Shown here: positions 26,747-34,901 of the stretch, one piece after another
Position numbering within the stretch: the first letter of the stretch is position 1
Layout of the letters: each line of letters starts with the position of its first letter
IMG/VR virus record: IMGVR_UViG_3300044527_000682
Location: 1-43,415 of that record
DNA from: a virus
Length of the DNA: 43,415 nt
Strand: one strand, 5' to 3'
Position numbers and translations under genes: made by a program
The notes under the pieces: generated by a model
Databases searched by the model: none
Seen by the model: only the letters and a program-made list of their open reading frames with translations
Told to the model about the DNA's origin: nothing

Positions 26747-26859
26747 ATGTGTTGAAAACCATGGGGGGTAATAAAGGCTTTAATAGGGGGTGGGGTTTTC
26801 AGCACATTGATTAAATGGGGGTGTGCTATCAAATGCCTTTGACCAGCGACGCCCCGCCC
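26747..26859 (+). ncRNA. Candidate structured G-rich non-coding element
   Basis: In the gene-free stretch 26727-27038, a 14-bp stem (26747-26760 with 26794-26807; one G-U pair) encloses a loop with G6 and G5 runs. A second hairpin follows, with GGGG/CCCC, GCT/AGC and TCAAA-TGCC-TTTGA (26817-26855). The G runs could form a quadruplex instead. The rest of the stretch to 27022 is AT-rich leader without visible signals. It may be a small RNA, a structured leader of the core gene, or a DNA-level site. Confidence 0.35.
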
Positions 26860-27038
26860 AATATAAAATAAATTAAGATAAGTAATAAAGGTATTTTAAA
26901 ATATAGAATAGTTTAAATTTTTCTTAAAACGCTATATTTCAAACAAAAACGTAAAAAAATAGCACTTTTAGGCATATTTTCTAGCATATTAGGTAAATAA
27001 ATTAAGCACAAGCCATTTACCTAAGGAGAATATATTAA

Positions 27039-27887
27039 ATGTCTACAGCAAAATTTGAAAAGCTGATTGATCTCATTATTAATGAGGACCAAGAGCGAGC
27101 AGAACAATTGTTTCACGAGATTGTAGTTGAGAAGTCACGTGAGATTTACGAAAGCCTTATGGATGAAGAAATGCATGAGGACATGTCAGAAGATCTTTTA
27201 GATGAGATCGAAACTGAAGAAGCAGGTATGCATGGCATGATGGAAGCAGGTGAAGAAGATGAAATTGAAGACATGGACTTTGACACTGATGCTGCTGACA
27301 TGGATGCGGATGCTGCAGATATGGATGCAGATGCTGCTGACATGGATATGGATGACATGGGTGACATGGGTGGTGATGAAGAAGCACCTGCAACCAAGGG
27401 TGACATTCAAGATTTAGAAGATAAGCTTGATGAACTTATTGCTGAATTTGAAGCAATGATGGGTTCAGAGGGTGAAGAAGAAGAGGAAGAAGGCGAAGAA
27501 GAGGAAGAAGAAGGTGAAAGCATGGTTGCTGAAGCTATTGCTCTTAAGCAAGTAGGTGGTGCAACTTATGACAAATTTGCCAAAGGTGGTGATGATGGTT
27601 CTAACACCAAGAGTCCTGCTTTAACCAAGCCTAAAGTTGTCCAAACAGGTGCAGGTCCTGTAAATTTCTCAGGTGGTGGTGATGAGACTGTACCAACAAG
27701 TCCAAAAGCCAACATGGGATATGTAAAGCAGGGTGGTGATTTAATCAGTGGTGTAAAGAACGCACCAGGCTCATCTTTTAGCGAAAAAGGTGAATCAACA
27801 CCAAAGCCTGTAACAAAGGATGCAGCATCTGACAAGCGTAGTCCTGTAGCAGAGAGTAAAAAATCTGTTAAAAAAGTAGTACGCTAA
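27039..27887 (+). CDS. Prohead core scaffold protein, gp68-like, acidic
   Basis: This 282-aa protein begins STAKFEKLIDLIINEDQERA, then LFHEIVVEKSREIYESLMDEE. That helical start is typical of the prohead core (gp68-type) protein found before gp21 in T4-like phages. The middle is extremely acidic, with a tandem repeat encoding AADMDAD (21-bp units at 27291-27353) and Glu runs near residues 145-160. The C-terminal half is Gly/Lys/Pro/Ser-rich. Such core proteins fill the prohead with gp22 and are cut by gp21. AAGGAG lies 10 nt before the ATG. Identification rests on the N-terminus and gene order. Confidence 0.75.
   Translation: MSTAKFEKLIDLIINEDQERAEQLFHEIVVEKSREIYESLMDEEMHEDMSEDLLDEIETEEAGMHGMMEAGEEDEIEDMDFDTDAADMDADAADMDADAADMDMDDMGDMGGDEEAPATKGDIQDLEDKLDELIAEFEAMMGSEGEEEEEEGEEEEEEGESMVAEAIALKQVGGATYDKFAKGGDDGSNTKSPALTKPKVVQTGAGPVNFSGGGDETVPTSPKANMGYVKQGGDLISGVKNAPGSSFSEKGESTPKPVTKDAASDKRSPVAESKKSVKKVVR
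27291..27353 (+). repeat. Three 21-bp tandem units in the core protein gene
   Basis: Units start at 27291, 27312 and 27333, and each encodes Ala-Ala-Asp-Met-Asp-x-Asp with a few synonymous changes. They lengthen the acidic segment of the gp68-like protein. Confidence 0.8.
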
Positions 27888-27900
27888 GGATTTAAGTACA

Positions 27901-28545
27901 ATGGCATATTTACGTGAACATCTAACTTTTGACAGAGCGGGATTAATTGTCGAGTCTGTCAAAGAGGGTGATGAAAAAACCAAAGCACTTTATATGAAAG
28001 GTATTTTCATACAGGGTGGCGTAAAGAATGCTAATGAGCGTGTATATCCTGTTGATGAAATTGAACGTGCAGTAGAAACGCTTAACGGTCAAATTAGTGA
28101 GGGATACAGTGTTCTAGGTGAAGTTGATCATCCTGATGATTTAAAGATTAACTTAGATCGTGTATCTCACATGATTGTAAACATGTGGATGGATGGACCC
28201 AATGGTTATGGTAAGTTAAAAATATTACCTACACCTATGGGTAATTTAGTATCTACGATGTTAGAGAGCGGTGTTAAGTTAGGTGTATCTAGTCGTGGCA
28301 GTGGCAATGTTAATGACATGAATGGTCGTGTTAGTGATTTTGAAATTGTAACGGTAGATATAGTTGCACAGCCAAGTGCACCTAATGCATATCCAAAGGC
28401 TATCTATGAGGGATTGATGAACATGAAAGGTGGTCATCGTGTCTTAGAGAATTTAAAAGGTAGCAAGTTAGACAAGGATGCTCAGGTTCAAAAGTATTTA
28501 AAAGAATCCGTAGTAAACCTAATTAAGGAGTTGAAATTAAAATGA
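27901..28545 (+). CDS. 21: Prohead core protease gp21
   Basis: This 214-aa homologue of T4 gp21 is the serine protease that cleaves core and shell proteins after (L/I)xE. The start is typical (MAYLREHLTF..) with ANERVYP. Active-site candidates are H77 in GEVDHPDD and S130/S131 in GVSSRGSG; the acidic residue is probably in the FEIVTVDIV strand. The length matches T4 (212 aa). It is 13 bp after the core gene and 66 bp before gp22. Self-cleavage sites are not obvious by eye. Confidence 0.95.
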   Translation: MAYLREHLTFDRAGLIVESVKEGDEKTKALYMKGIFIQGGVKNANERVYPVDEIERAVETLNGQISEGYSVLGEVDHPDDLKINLDRVSHMIVNMWMDGPNGYGKLKILPTPMGNLVSTMLESGVKLGVSSRGSGNVNDMNGRVSDFEIVTVDIVAQPSAPNAYPKAIYEGLMNMKGGHRVLENLKGSKLDKDAQVQKYLKESVVNLIKELKLK

Positions 28546-28611
28546 TTTCAACTTTAATAATACCCGTCAGTTCGGGGTTAAACGGACTAACCACTATAGG
28601 GGAACATACAA

Positions 28612-29715
28612 ATGTTTGATGCTATTAAGCCATTGCTTGATAACGGCATCATCAACGAAGACACAGGTCGAGCAATTAACGAGGCTTGGGAGTCAAAGTT
28701 GAATGAAGCACGTGAGCAAGTACGTGCTGAATTGCGTGAAGAATATGCAAGAAAGTACGAGCATGATAAAAATGTAATGGTTGAAGCCCTTGATAAGATG
28801 GTCACAGCAGGTCTACAGGCTGAAATTTCGGAGTTTCATGATGAGCGTAAAGCTATGAATGAAGATCGTGTTAAAGCCAAGGTTGCATTACGTGAAAACG
28901 CACGTAAATTCAATGATTTCATGATCAGCAAATTAGCTGAAGAAATCAAAGAATTACGTAGTGATCGTAAGGTACAGTTAGAAGGTCGTGAAAAATTAGA
29001 ACAGTTTGTTGTACATGCACTTGCACGTGAGATCAAAGAATTCTCAGAGGACAAGAAAGCAATTGTTGAAGCCAAGGTAAAACTTGTTGCTGAGGCAAGA
29101 GCACAACTCGAAACATTGAAGACTAAATTCATTGCAGAGAGTGCAAAGCGTGTTAATGAAAGTGTTACTAAGCATCTCAAGGGTGAAATTAGTCAATTGA
29201 AAGAAGACATCAAGATTGCTACAGAAAACAGTTTTGGTCGTCGTTTATTCGAAGCATTTGCTACAGAATTTAGTGCAACGCATCTCAATGAGAAGGCTGA
29301 AACACGTAAATTAATGTCACAAATTGTTGAGAAAGACAAAAAATTGGCTGAGTCCATTGCTGAAGTTAAGAAAGCTAAAACTTTAGTTGAGAGTAAAGAG
29401 CGTGAAGTTCGCATCATTAAAGAAAGTAATCTTCGTGAAAAGATCATGACAGAATTGTTAGGACCATTAAATGAAGACAAAGCTAAAACGATGAAGAGCT
29501 TGCTCGAAAGTGTGCAGACAGGAAAGCTAAAGTCTGCATATGAGAAGTATTTACCTGCAGTACTAAATCATGGAACAGAGAAACCTGCTGTTAAAAAGCA
29601 AGTAATTTCTGAAAGTGTAGCAGTAACAGGTGATAAAACTGCCGTAAAACAGGATGTTGAAGTCGATGATGAACGTGACAACGTAATTGCGATTAGACGT
29701 TTGGCAGGGCTTTAA
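28612..29715 (+). CDS. 22: Prohead scaffold protein gp22
   Basis: This 367-aa, almost entirely helical, Lys/Glu/Ala-rich protein has long coiled coils (about residues 20-290), as expected for T4 gp22 (269 aa), the main internal scaffold. The start MFDAIKPLLDNGIINEDTGR and the end DERDNVIAIRRLAGL are typical of marine gp22 proteins. Several (L/I)xE-type sites for gp21 are visible (for example ISE and LNE). It sits directly between gp21 and gp23, the canonical order. GGGGAA lies 8 nt before the ATG. Confidence 0.93.
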   Translation: MFDAIKPLLDNGIINEDTGRAINEAWESKLNEAREQVRAELREEYARKYEHDKNVMVEALDKMVTAGLQAEISEFHDERKAMNEDRVKAKVALRENARKFNDFMISKLAEEIKELRSDRKVQLEGREKLEQFVVHALAREIKEFSEDKKAIVEAKVKLVAEARAQLETLKTKFIAESAKRVNESVTKHLKGEISQLKEDIKIATENSFGRRLFEAFATEFSATHLNEKAETRKLMSQIVEKDKKLAESIAEVKKAKTLVESKEREVRIIKESNLREKIMTELLGPLNEDKAKTMKSLLESVQTGKLKSAYEKYLPAVLNHGTEKPAVKKQVISESVAVTGDKTAVKQDVEVDDERDNVIAIRRLAGL

Positions 29716-29744
29716 TTTGACATATTACAGGAGATAAAGGAAAA

Positions 29745-30956
29745 ATGTCTAAAGTATTATTAGAGAGCCGTTGGGGTGAAACAAAAGAAGCCCTTCTAGA
29801 AGGTCTCAAAGGAACTCGCCGTTCAATGATGGGTGTCATTCTTGAAAACACTCGCAAGCAGTTACTTGCTGAAAGTTCAGCAGGTACAACTACAGCAGGT
29901 AACATTGCAACACTTAACCGTGTTATTCTTCCCGTTATCCGCCGTGTTATGCCAACCGTTATCGCTAATGAGTTGGTAGGTGTTCAGCCAATGACAGGTC
30001 CTGTTGGACAAATTCACACACTACGTGTTCGTTATGCTAATAACATGAACGATACAAGTGCTGCACAAACAAGCACAGTAGCAGGTGAAGAAGCATTGTC
30101 ACCATTCAAGATTGCGCAAGCATATTCTTCAGCAAGCAGCGTTACTGCAGGTGTTGTTAACACAAATCAGTCACGTTATACTGCTGCTGATACAAGCGTT
30201 CTTGAAGGTAGTGGTGGTCGCCAAATCAGCGTACAGATCTTACGTCAGGCTGTTGAAGCTAAGTCACGTAAGTTGCAAGCACGTTGGACATTTGAGGCTG
30301 CACAAGATGCACAGTCACAACATGGTATCGACGTTGAAGCAGAAATCATGGCAGCTTTAGCACAAGAAATTACTGCTGAAATTGACCAAGAAATTCTTCT
30401 TTCATTGCGTAGTTTAGCTGCAACAGAATTCACATACAATCAAGCAACCGTTTCAGGTACTGCAACATTCGTAGGTGATGAGCATGCAGCATTAGCAGTA
30501 TTGATCAATCGTGTTGCTAACTTGATTGCACAGCGTACACGCCGTGGCGCAGGTAATTGGGCAGTTGTTTCAAGCGAAAGCTTAACAATTCTCCAAAGTG
30601 CAACAACATCAGCATTTGCACGTACCACTGAAGGTACATTCGAAGCACCTACAAACACTAAGTTTGTTGGTACATTGAATAACGCAATGCGTGTTTTCGT
30701 TGACTCATATGCTCCAACAGGTACAGCAGTATTGGTTGGTTATAAGGGTTCAAGCGAGACAGATGCAGCAGCATTCTATTGCCCATACATTCCATTGATG
30801 AGCAGTGGTGTTGTTCTAGATCCAACAACATTCGAACCTGTAGTTAGCTTCATGACACGTTATGGTTATGTTGAGCTTACCAATACAGCATCAAGCTTTG
30901 GTAATGCTGCTGACTACGTTGGCGAGATTGCTGTACAGAACGTATCATTTCAGTAA
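29745..30956 (+). CDS. 23: Major capsid protein gp23
   Basis: This 403-aa HK97-fold shell protein is homologous to T4 gp23. The N-terminal 43 residues form the removable arm, and LAE at 41-43 followed by SSAG is a good gp21 cleavage site. Conserved parts include LNRVILPVIRRVMPTVIANE, VGVQPMTGPVGQIHTLRVRY, the SRKLQARWTFEAAQD segment and GYVELTNTASSFG near the end. At 403 aa it is shorter than T4 gp23 (521), within the range of marine relatives. GGAGATAAAGG lies upstream of the ATG. A strong terminator follows at 30991. This gene shows little of the C-rich codon islands seen elsewhere, and it has no Pro-Gly pair. Confidence 0.97.
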   Translation: MSKVLLESRWGETKEALLEGLKGTRRSMMGVILENTRKQLLAESSAGTTTAGNIATLNRVILPVIRRVMPTVIANELVGVQPMTGPVGQIHTLRVRYANNMNDTSAAQTSTVAGEEALSPFKIAQAYSSASSVTAGVVNTNQSRYTAADTSVLEGSGGRQISVQILRQAVEAKSRKLQARWTFEAAQDAQSQHGIDVEAEIMAALAQEITAEIDQEILLSLRSLAATEFTYNQATVSGTATFVGDEHAALAVLINRVANLIAQRTRRGAGNWAVVSSESLTILQSATTSAFARTTEGTFEAPTNTKFVGTLNNAMRVFVDSYAPTGTAVLVGYKGSSETDAAAFYCPYIPLMSSGVVLDPTTFEPVVSFMTRYGYVELTNTASSFGNAADYVGEIAVQNVSFQ

Positions 30957-30990
30957 AATATATTATAAAAAATATATTTTAGAAATATCT

Positions 30991-31014
30991 AAGGGCACTT
31001 CGGTGCCCTTTTTT
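30991..31014 (+). terminator. Intrinsic terminator after gp23
   Basis: AAGGGCAC and GTGCCCTT pair in an 8-bp stem closed by a stable TTCG tetraloop and followed by further Ts. It lies 35 bp after the gp23 stop and ends the capsid transcript. Confidence 0.93.
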
Positions 31015-31121
31015 GTAACTTAAATTAATGGAATGTAATATTTTATTAATAATAAATATTCCAAATTCTATTAACAATAATTTCTAACGATAGGAAACGT
31101 ATCATTAATTAGGAAACGAAA

Positions 31122-31688
31122 ATGAAAATCAATGAAATAGAAGAAATGACCATGTTAGGACCTGATCTTTCCCAACAAGCAGAAAAATTTGCTAATACAA
31201 ACAAAAAACGTTGGTATACTCATGGCAAACACATTGCTGATATTGAAAACTACAAAGTACTTCAGGATGGAATTTATTATAGTCTGTGGGATGATGATAC
31301 ATTGGTAGCAGTATCTTCATTGAGTAACGCATCAAATGAAGTTGACGATGTATATGTTAATCCTGTATATAGAGGTAAAAAGATATTTTCAATGATGCTA
31401 TGGTTCTTCAAAACTAGATTGAATAGATCTCCGTTGATGTTGGGTCAGGTCCATTCTAAAATGATGCAAGAAGTGATAAAAGGATTAAGTAGGTTTAACA
31501 AGTATTGGTATAATATTCGTACTAATGAAAAAGAACCATTTTCTTTAGATACCCTAGATAATTTTTATAGTTATTTGAGTCCTACCCCATGGCGATTGAT
31601 GTTGGAAAATATTGGAGAATTTGATTGGCCTATGTTTGCTAAAAATAAAAGTTTCGTTACGGAATCATATGAGCCATATATTGATTAG
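31122..31688 (+). CDS. GNAT-like N-acetyltransferase, putative
   Basis: A 188-aa protein. Residues about 60-115 look like the core of a GNAT fold: the YYSLWDDDTLVAVSSL strand pair, then VDDVYVNPVYRGKKIFSMML, where V.P.YRGK.I matches the acetyl-CoA-binding motif A. The C-terminal 70 residues are less clear (aromatic-rich, FYSYLSPTPWRLML). The acceptor is unknown. It stands alone between two terminators, downstream of gp23, with an AGGAAACG ribosome-binding site and an AATAAATA box about 64 bp upstream. Gene content here varies among T4-like phages, so I treat it as accessory. Confidence 0.6.
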   Translation: MKINEIEEMTMLGPDLSQQAEKFANTNKKRWYTHGKHIADIENYKVLQDGIYYSLWDDDTLVAVSSLSNASNEVDDVYVNPVYRGKKIFSMMLWFFKTRLNRSPLMLGQVHSKMMQEVIKGLSRFNKYWYNIRTNEKEPFSLDTLDNFYSYLSPTPWRLMLENIGEFDWPMFAKNKSFVTESYEPYID

Positions 31689-31723
31689 TACAAATGATAA
31701 TATTAATCTTTCGGGATGGAAAG

Positions 31724-31751
31724 AAAAAAGGGCATCTAAGTGCCCTTTTTT
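31724..31751 (+). terminator. Intrinsic terminator after the GNAT gene
   Basis: AAAAAAGGGCA and TGCCCTTTTTT form an 11-bp stem with loop TCTAAG. A/T runs on both sides allow action in both directions. Its GGGCA/TGCCC core resembles the terminator after gp23. Confidence 0.88.
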
Positions 31752-31775
31752 ATATTAGTATAATTAATATAAAGG

Positions 31776-31783
31776 TATAAATA
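31776..31783 (+). promoter_or_regulatory. Late promoter (TATAAATA) of the delta-60 fibre gene
   Basis: Exact TATAAATA, 19 bp before the ATG at 31803, with AGGA between box and start. It lies directly after a terminator, so it marks a new transcription unit. Confidence 0.75.
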
Positions 31784-31802
31784 TACAATAGGATAACTTT
31801 TT

Positions 31803-33938
31803 ATGTTACTTGAGGGTGGTATATTATTTGAAGGTGGTTTTGTTGTGGATACAGGCATTGAAGCATTGCCAACCTATAGTGTATCTCCTACATCTAGCTC
31901 AATCAATGAAGGGGAAAGTTTAACATTTAATGTTACTACCACTAACGTAAATGATTCAACAACTCTTTATTGGACTGTATTAGATATTACTACAGACTCT
32001 GCTGATTTTGTTGCCACTAGCGGTAGTTTTACTATTACATCAAACACAGGTTCATTTAATATTACAACAACCAATGATGTTACTACTGAAGGTTCTCAAA
32101 CTTTTCAAATGCAAATACGTACTGTCAGTACTAGTGGGACAGTAGTCGCCACAAGTAGTACAGTTACAATTATAGATTCTAGCACTAATCCAACCTATAG
32201 TGTAACCCCTACATCTAGCTCAATCAATGAAGGAGAAAGCTTAACATTTAATGTTGCTACTACTAACGTAGTCAATGGTACAACTTTATATTGGACTATA
32301 TTAGATATTACAACAAGTTCTTCTGATTTTGTTGCTATTAGTGGTAGTTTTACGATTACGTCAAACGCAGGATCGTTTAATATTACAACGATCAATGATG
32401 TTACCACCGAAGGATCTCAGACATTCCAAATGCAGATACGTACAGTTAGTACTAGTGGTACTGTAGTTGCTACAAGTAACACAATTACGATTATAGACAC
32501 TAGCACTAATCCAACTTATAGTGTAACTCCTACATCTAGTTCAGTTAATGAAGGATCAAGTTTAACATTTAATGTTGCTACTACTAATGTAACTGATAGT
32601 ACAACTTTATATTGGACTGTTTTAAATATTACAACATCTTCCGCTGATTTTGTTGCTACTAGTGGCAGCTTTACTATTACGTCAAACGCAGGATCATTTA
32701 ATATTACAGCGTCCACTGATGTCACCACTGAAGGACCAGAAACATTCCAAGTACAAATACGTACGGTCAGTATTAGCGGAACCGTAGTTGCTACAAGTAG
32801 TACGGTTACAATATCTGAACCGTTTGTTCCAGGCACAGGGTTCAATGGTGCAACTCGTGCAATGGAGATTCAAAGTGATGGTAAAATTGTATTAGTGGGT
32901 AGTTTCACTAGTTATGATAATACTACTCAAAACTATATAACTAGACTGCTTACAACGGGTGCTAGGGATACAGGGTTTAGTATTGGAACGGGGCTTGGGT
33001 TTTCAACTGCCCCAATACCTAGTGCTCTAGCTATTCAAAGTGATAGTAAAATCTTAGTTGGTGGTAATTTTACAAGTTATAATGGTACTACACAAAACTA
33101 TTTAACTAGATTGAATACAGATGGTACTAGAGATACGGGATTTAATTTACAAGGTGCGGGGTTTAATAATGGTACTCGTGGAATAGCTGTTCAAAGTGAT
33201 GGTAAGATTGTAGTAGTTGGTATTTTTACTACCTATAACAGTGCCACACAAACTCGTATAATAAGATTAAATTCAGATGGTACTAAAGACACAGGTTTCA
33301 GTGTAGGTACAGGGTTTAATGGCGGAGCTACAGCAGTAGCTATTCAAAGTACTGGTAAAATAGTAGTTGGTGGTCTTTTTACTACATATAATGGTACCAC
33401 TTCAAATTATATAGCTAGACTTAACACAGATGGTACTATAGATACAACTTTTACAACTAATATTGGTACAGGATTTGGTTCGGGATCATCAATATTTTCC
33501 ATTGCAGTTCAAAGTGATGACAAAATTCTTGTAGGTGGTATTTTTACATCTTTCAATGGTACTACACAAAATCGTATAATAAGATTAAATTCAGACGGTA
33601 CTAGAGATACTAGTTTTGTAACGGGTACGGGTTTTAATGATTCAACGTTTGCAATAGATGTTCAAAGTGACGGTAATATAATTGTTGGTGGTCAATTCAG
33701 TAGTTATAATGGTTCTAGTGTTGGTTATGGAATAGCTAAACTTAGTAGCAGTGGTGCTTTAAATGCAACATTTACAACAGGTACGGGTACAGGATTCCAA
33801 GCGATATCAAACTCAGTACGTGGTGTTCGTACTCAAACTGACGGTAAAATTATGGCTTGCGGTTTTTTCACAACGTTTAATGGAAATACTGCAAACTATA
33901 TAGCTAGACTTAATAGTAACGGTACTAGCGATAGTTAG
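31803..33938 (+). CDS. Fibre/adhesin: three Calx-beta-like units plus delta-60 beta-propeller
   Basis: A 711-aa protein. After about 20 residues come three copies of a 107-residue beta-sandwich unit (PTYSV.PTSSS.NEGESLTFNV, ending in TVTI), like Calx-beta or cadherin-type domains. From residue about 340 it switches to delta-60 repeats of the form IQSDGKI.VGG.FTSYNGTTQNYI.RLN.DGT.D, each about 50-55 residues, which build a beta-propeller. Phage proteins of this design are usually tail fibres or decorations that bind the host surface, and it starts the adsorption gene cluster. The gene has its own late promoter and AGGA site. The exact place in the virion is unknown. Confidence 0.75.
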   Translation: MLLEGGILFEGGFVVDTGIEALPTYSVSPTSSSINEGESLTFNVTTTNVNDSTTLYWTVLDITTDSADFVATSGSFTITSNTGSFNITTTNDVTTEGSQTFQMQIRTVSTSGTVVATSSTVTIIDSSTNPTYSVTPTSSSINEGESLTFNVATTNVVNGTTLYWTILDITTSSSDFVAISGSFTITSNAGSFNITTINDVTTEGSQTFQMQIRTVSTSGTVVATSNTITIIDTSTNPTYSVTPTSSSVNEGSSLTFNVATTNVTDSTTLYWTVLNITTSSADFVATSGSFTITSNAGSFNITASTDVTTEGPETFQVQIRTVSISGTVVATSSTVTISEPFVPGTGFNGATRAMEIQSDGKIVLVGSFTSYDNTTQNYITRLLTTGARDTGFSIGTGLGFSTAPIPSALAIQSDSKILVGGNFTSYNGTTQNYLTRLNTDGTRDTGFNLQGAGFNNGTRGIAVQSDGKIVVVGIFTTYNSATQTRIIRLNSDGTKDTGFSVGTGFNGGATAVAIQSTGKIVVGGLFTTYNGTTSNYIARLNTDGTIDTTFTTNIGTGFGSGSSIFSIAVQSDDKILVGGIFTSFNGTTQNRIIRLNSDGTRDTSFVTGTGFNDSTFAIDVQSDGNIIVGGQFSSYNGSSVGYGIAKLSSSGALNATFTTGTGTGFQAISNSVRGVRTQTDGKIMACGFFTTFNGNTANYIARLNSNGTSDS
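31869..32831 (+). repeat. Three 321-bp tandem repeats in the fibre gene
   Basis: Units begin at 31869, 32190 and 32511 with CCAAC(C/T)TATAGTGTA and each codes one 107-aa domain. DNA identity is high but synonymous changes are many, so the duplication is not very recent or is evolving fast. Confidence 0.85.
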
Positions 33939-34042
33939 ATATATTATTAGTTTAATTATAACGAATAACAGTGGTAATTTAGTATTATAAATTTATTTAC
34001 ACACTAAGCATAAATTGTTATTTTTTTCAATAAAATAATATT

Positions 34043-34050
34043 TATAAATA
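34043..34050 (+). promoter_or_regulatory. Late promoter (TATAAATA) of the sulfotransferase gene
   Basis: Exact TATAAATA ending 5 nt before the ATG at 34056. No ribosome-binding site can fit downstream of the expected start, so the message would be leaderless. Confidence 0.65.
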
Positions 34051-34055
34051 AACGC

Positions 34056-34889
34056 ATGGAATTAATACATTTTTGCGGTGGACTACCAAGATCGGGTAGT
34101 ACAATATTAATGAATATTTTGCAACAAAACCCGCAGATTTTTACTACGAGTACATGTGCTTTATACGATATAATAAAAGATAAACTACTTGTACGAGTAA
34201 GACAGCAGGAATCATTTATTGCGATGTCAAGTGAACAAGCAGATATTGCAACATATGGTTTAATTCAAGGTGGGACAAAGGGGTGGTTTGAAGCACTTAC
34301 TGATAAACCAATTGTAATATCAAAAAGGCATGGATGGTCATCATTATTACACCTTTATCCTCAATCAAAGTTCATATGTGTAATTAGAGATTTACGTGAC
34401 ATTGTAGAAAGTTTTGAACGAGTAAACCGTAAATTTAAAGCATTACACACTTATAATTCTAGTGGAATCGTAACTATGGGAATGCATTGGTTAGAAAAAT
34501 TTAAATATTATTTTGGCGAACCTAATTCATTGTCAGTAACATTGAATCATGAAATACCTAAATCACTAGAACTTTATAATCAAGACCCACGCAAAGTATT
34601 GTTTATTAGATATGAAGATTTTACCGCTGATCCAAATAAAATTATAAAAGTTATCTATAAATTTTTAGATCTTGATTATTTTAATCATAATTTAAATAAA
34701 ATTGATCAATCATTTTTATTTGAACACGACCATTCTTATTTTCGTGAAAAAGTAAGTCATGAAACTTATACAGAATTTAGAGAATATTCAAAGCCTAATC
34801 GAATCCTTGATGATAATTTTCATAATAAAGTAATTAAAGAAAATAAATGGTACTTTGAATATTTTTATCCTGAAGTATTAGATGAGTAA
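34056..34889 (+). CDS. Sulfotransferase-family protein
   Basis: This 277-aa protein has a PAPS-dependent sulfotransferase fold. The 5'-phosphosulfate loop is GGLPRSGSTIL at residues 8-18, and the 3'-phosphate motif is the strand FICVIRD at 106-112 followed by RDIVESF. A later FIRYEDFTADP motif also fits the family. It would transfer sulfate to a sugar or protein group; the substrate is unknown. Marine T4-like phages often carry sulfotransferases near fibre or glycan genes, and this one sits inside the fibre cluster followed 12 bp later by a double dioxygenase. A TATAAATA box ends 5 nt upstream of the ATG and there is no Shine-Dalgarno sequence. Confidence 0.85.
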   Translation: MELIHFCGGLPRSGSTILMNILQQNPQIFTTSTCALYDIIKDKLLVRVRQQESFIAMSSEQADIATYGLIQGGTKGWFEALTDKPIVISKRHGWSSLLHLYPQSKFICVIRDLRDIVESFERVNRKFKALHTYNSSGIVTMGMHWLEKFKYYFGEPNSLSVTLNHEIPKSLELYNQDPRKVLFIRYEDFTADPNKIIKVIYKFLDLDYFNHNLNKIDQSFLFEHDHSYFREKVSHETYTEFREYSKPNRILDDNFHNKVIKENKWYFEYFYPEVLDE

Positions 34890-34901
34890 AAAAGGAAAGT
34901 A

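Noticed and set aside
27146-27410. Three overlapping minus-strand frames opposite the acidic core gene (Ser-, His- and Cys-rich products).
   Set aside because: They arise from the GAT/GAA/GCT repeats of the sense gene; low-complexity products without start signals.
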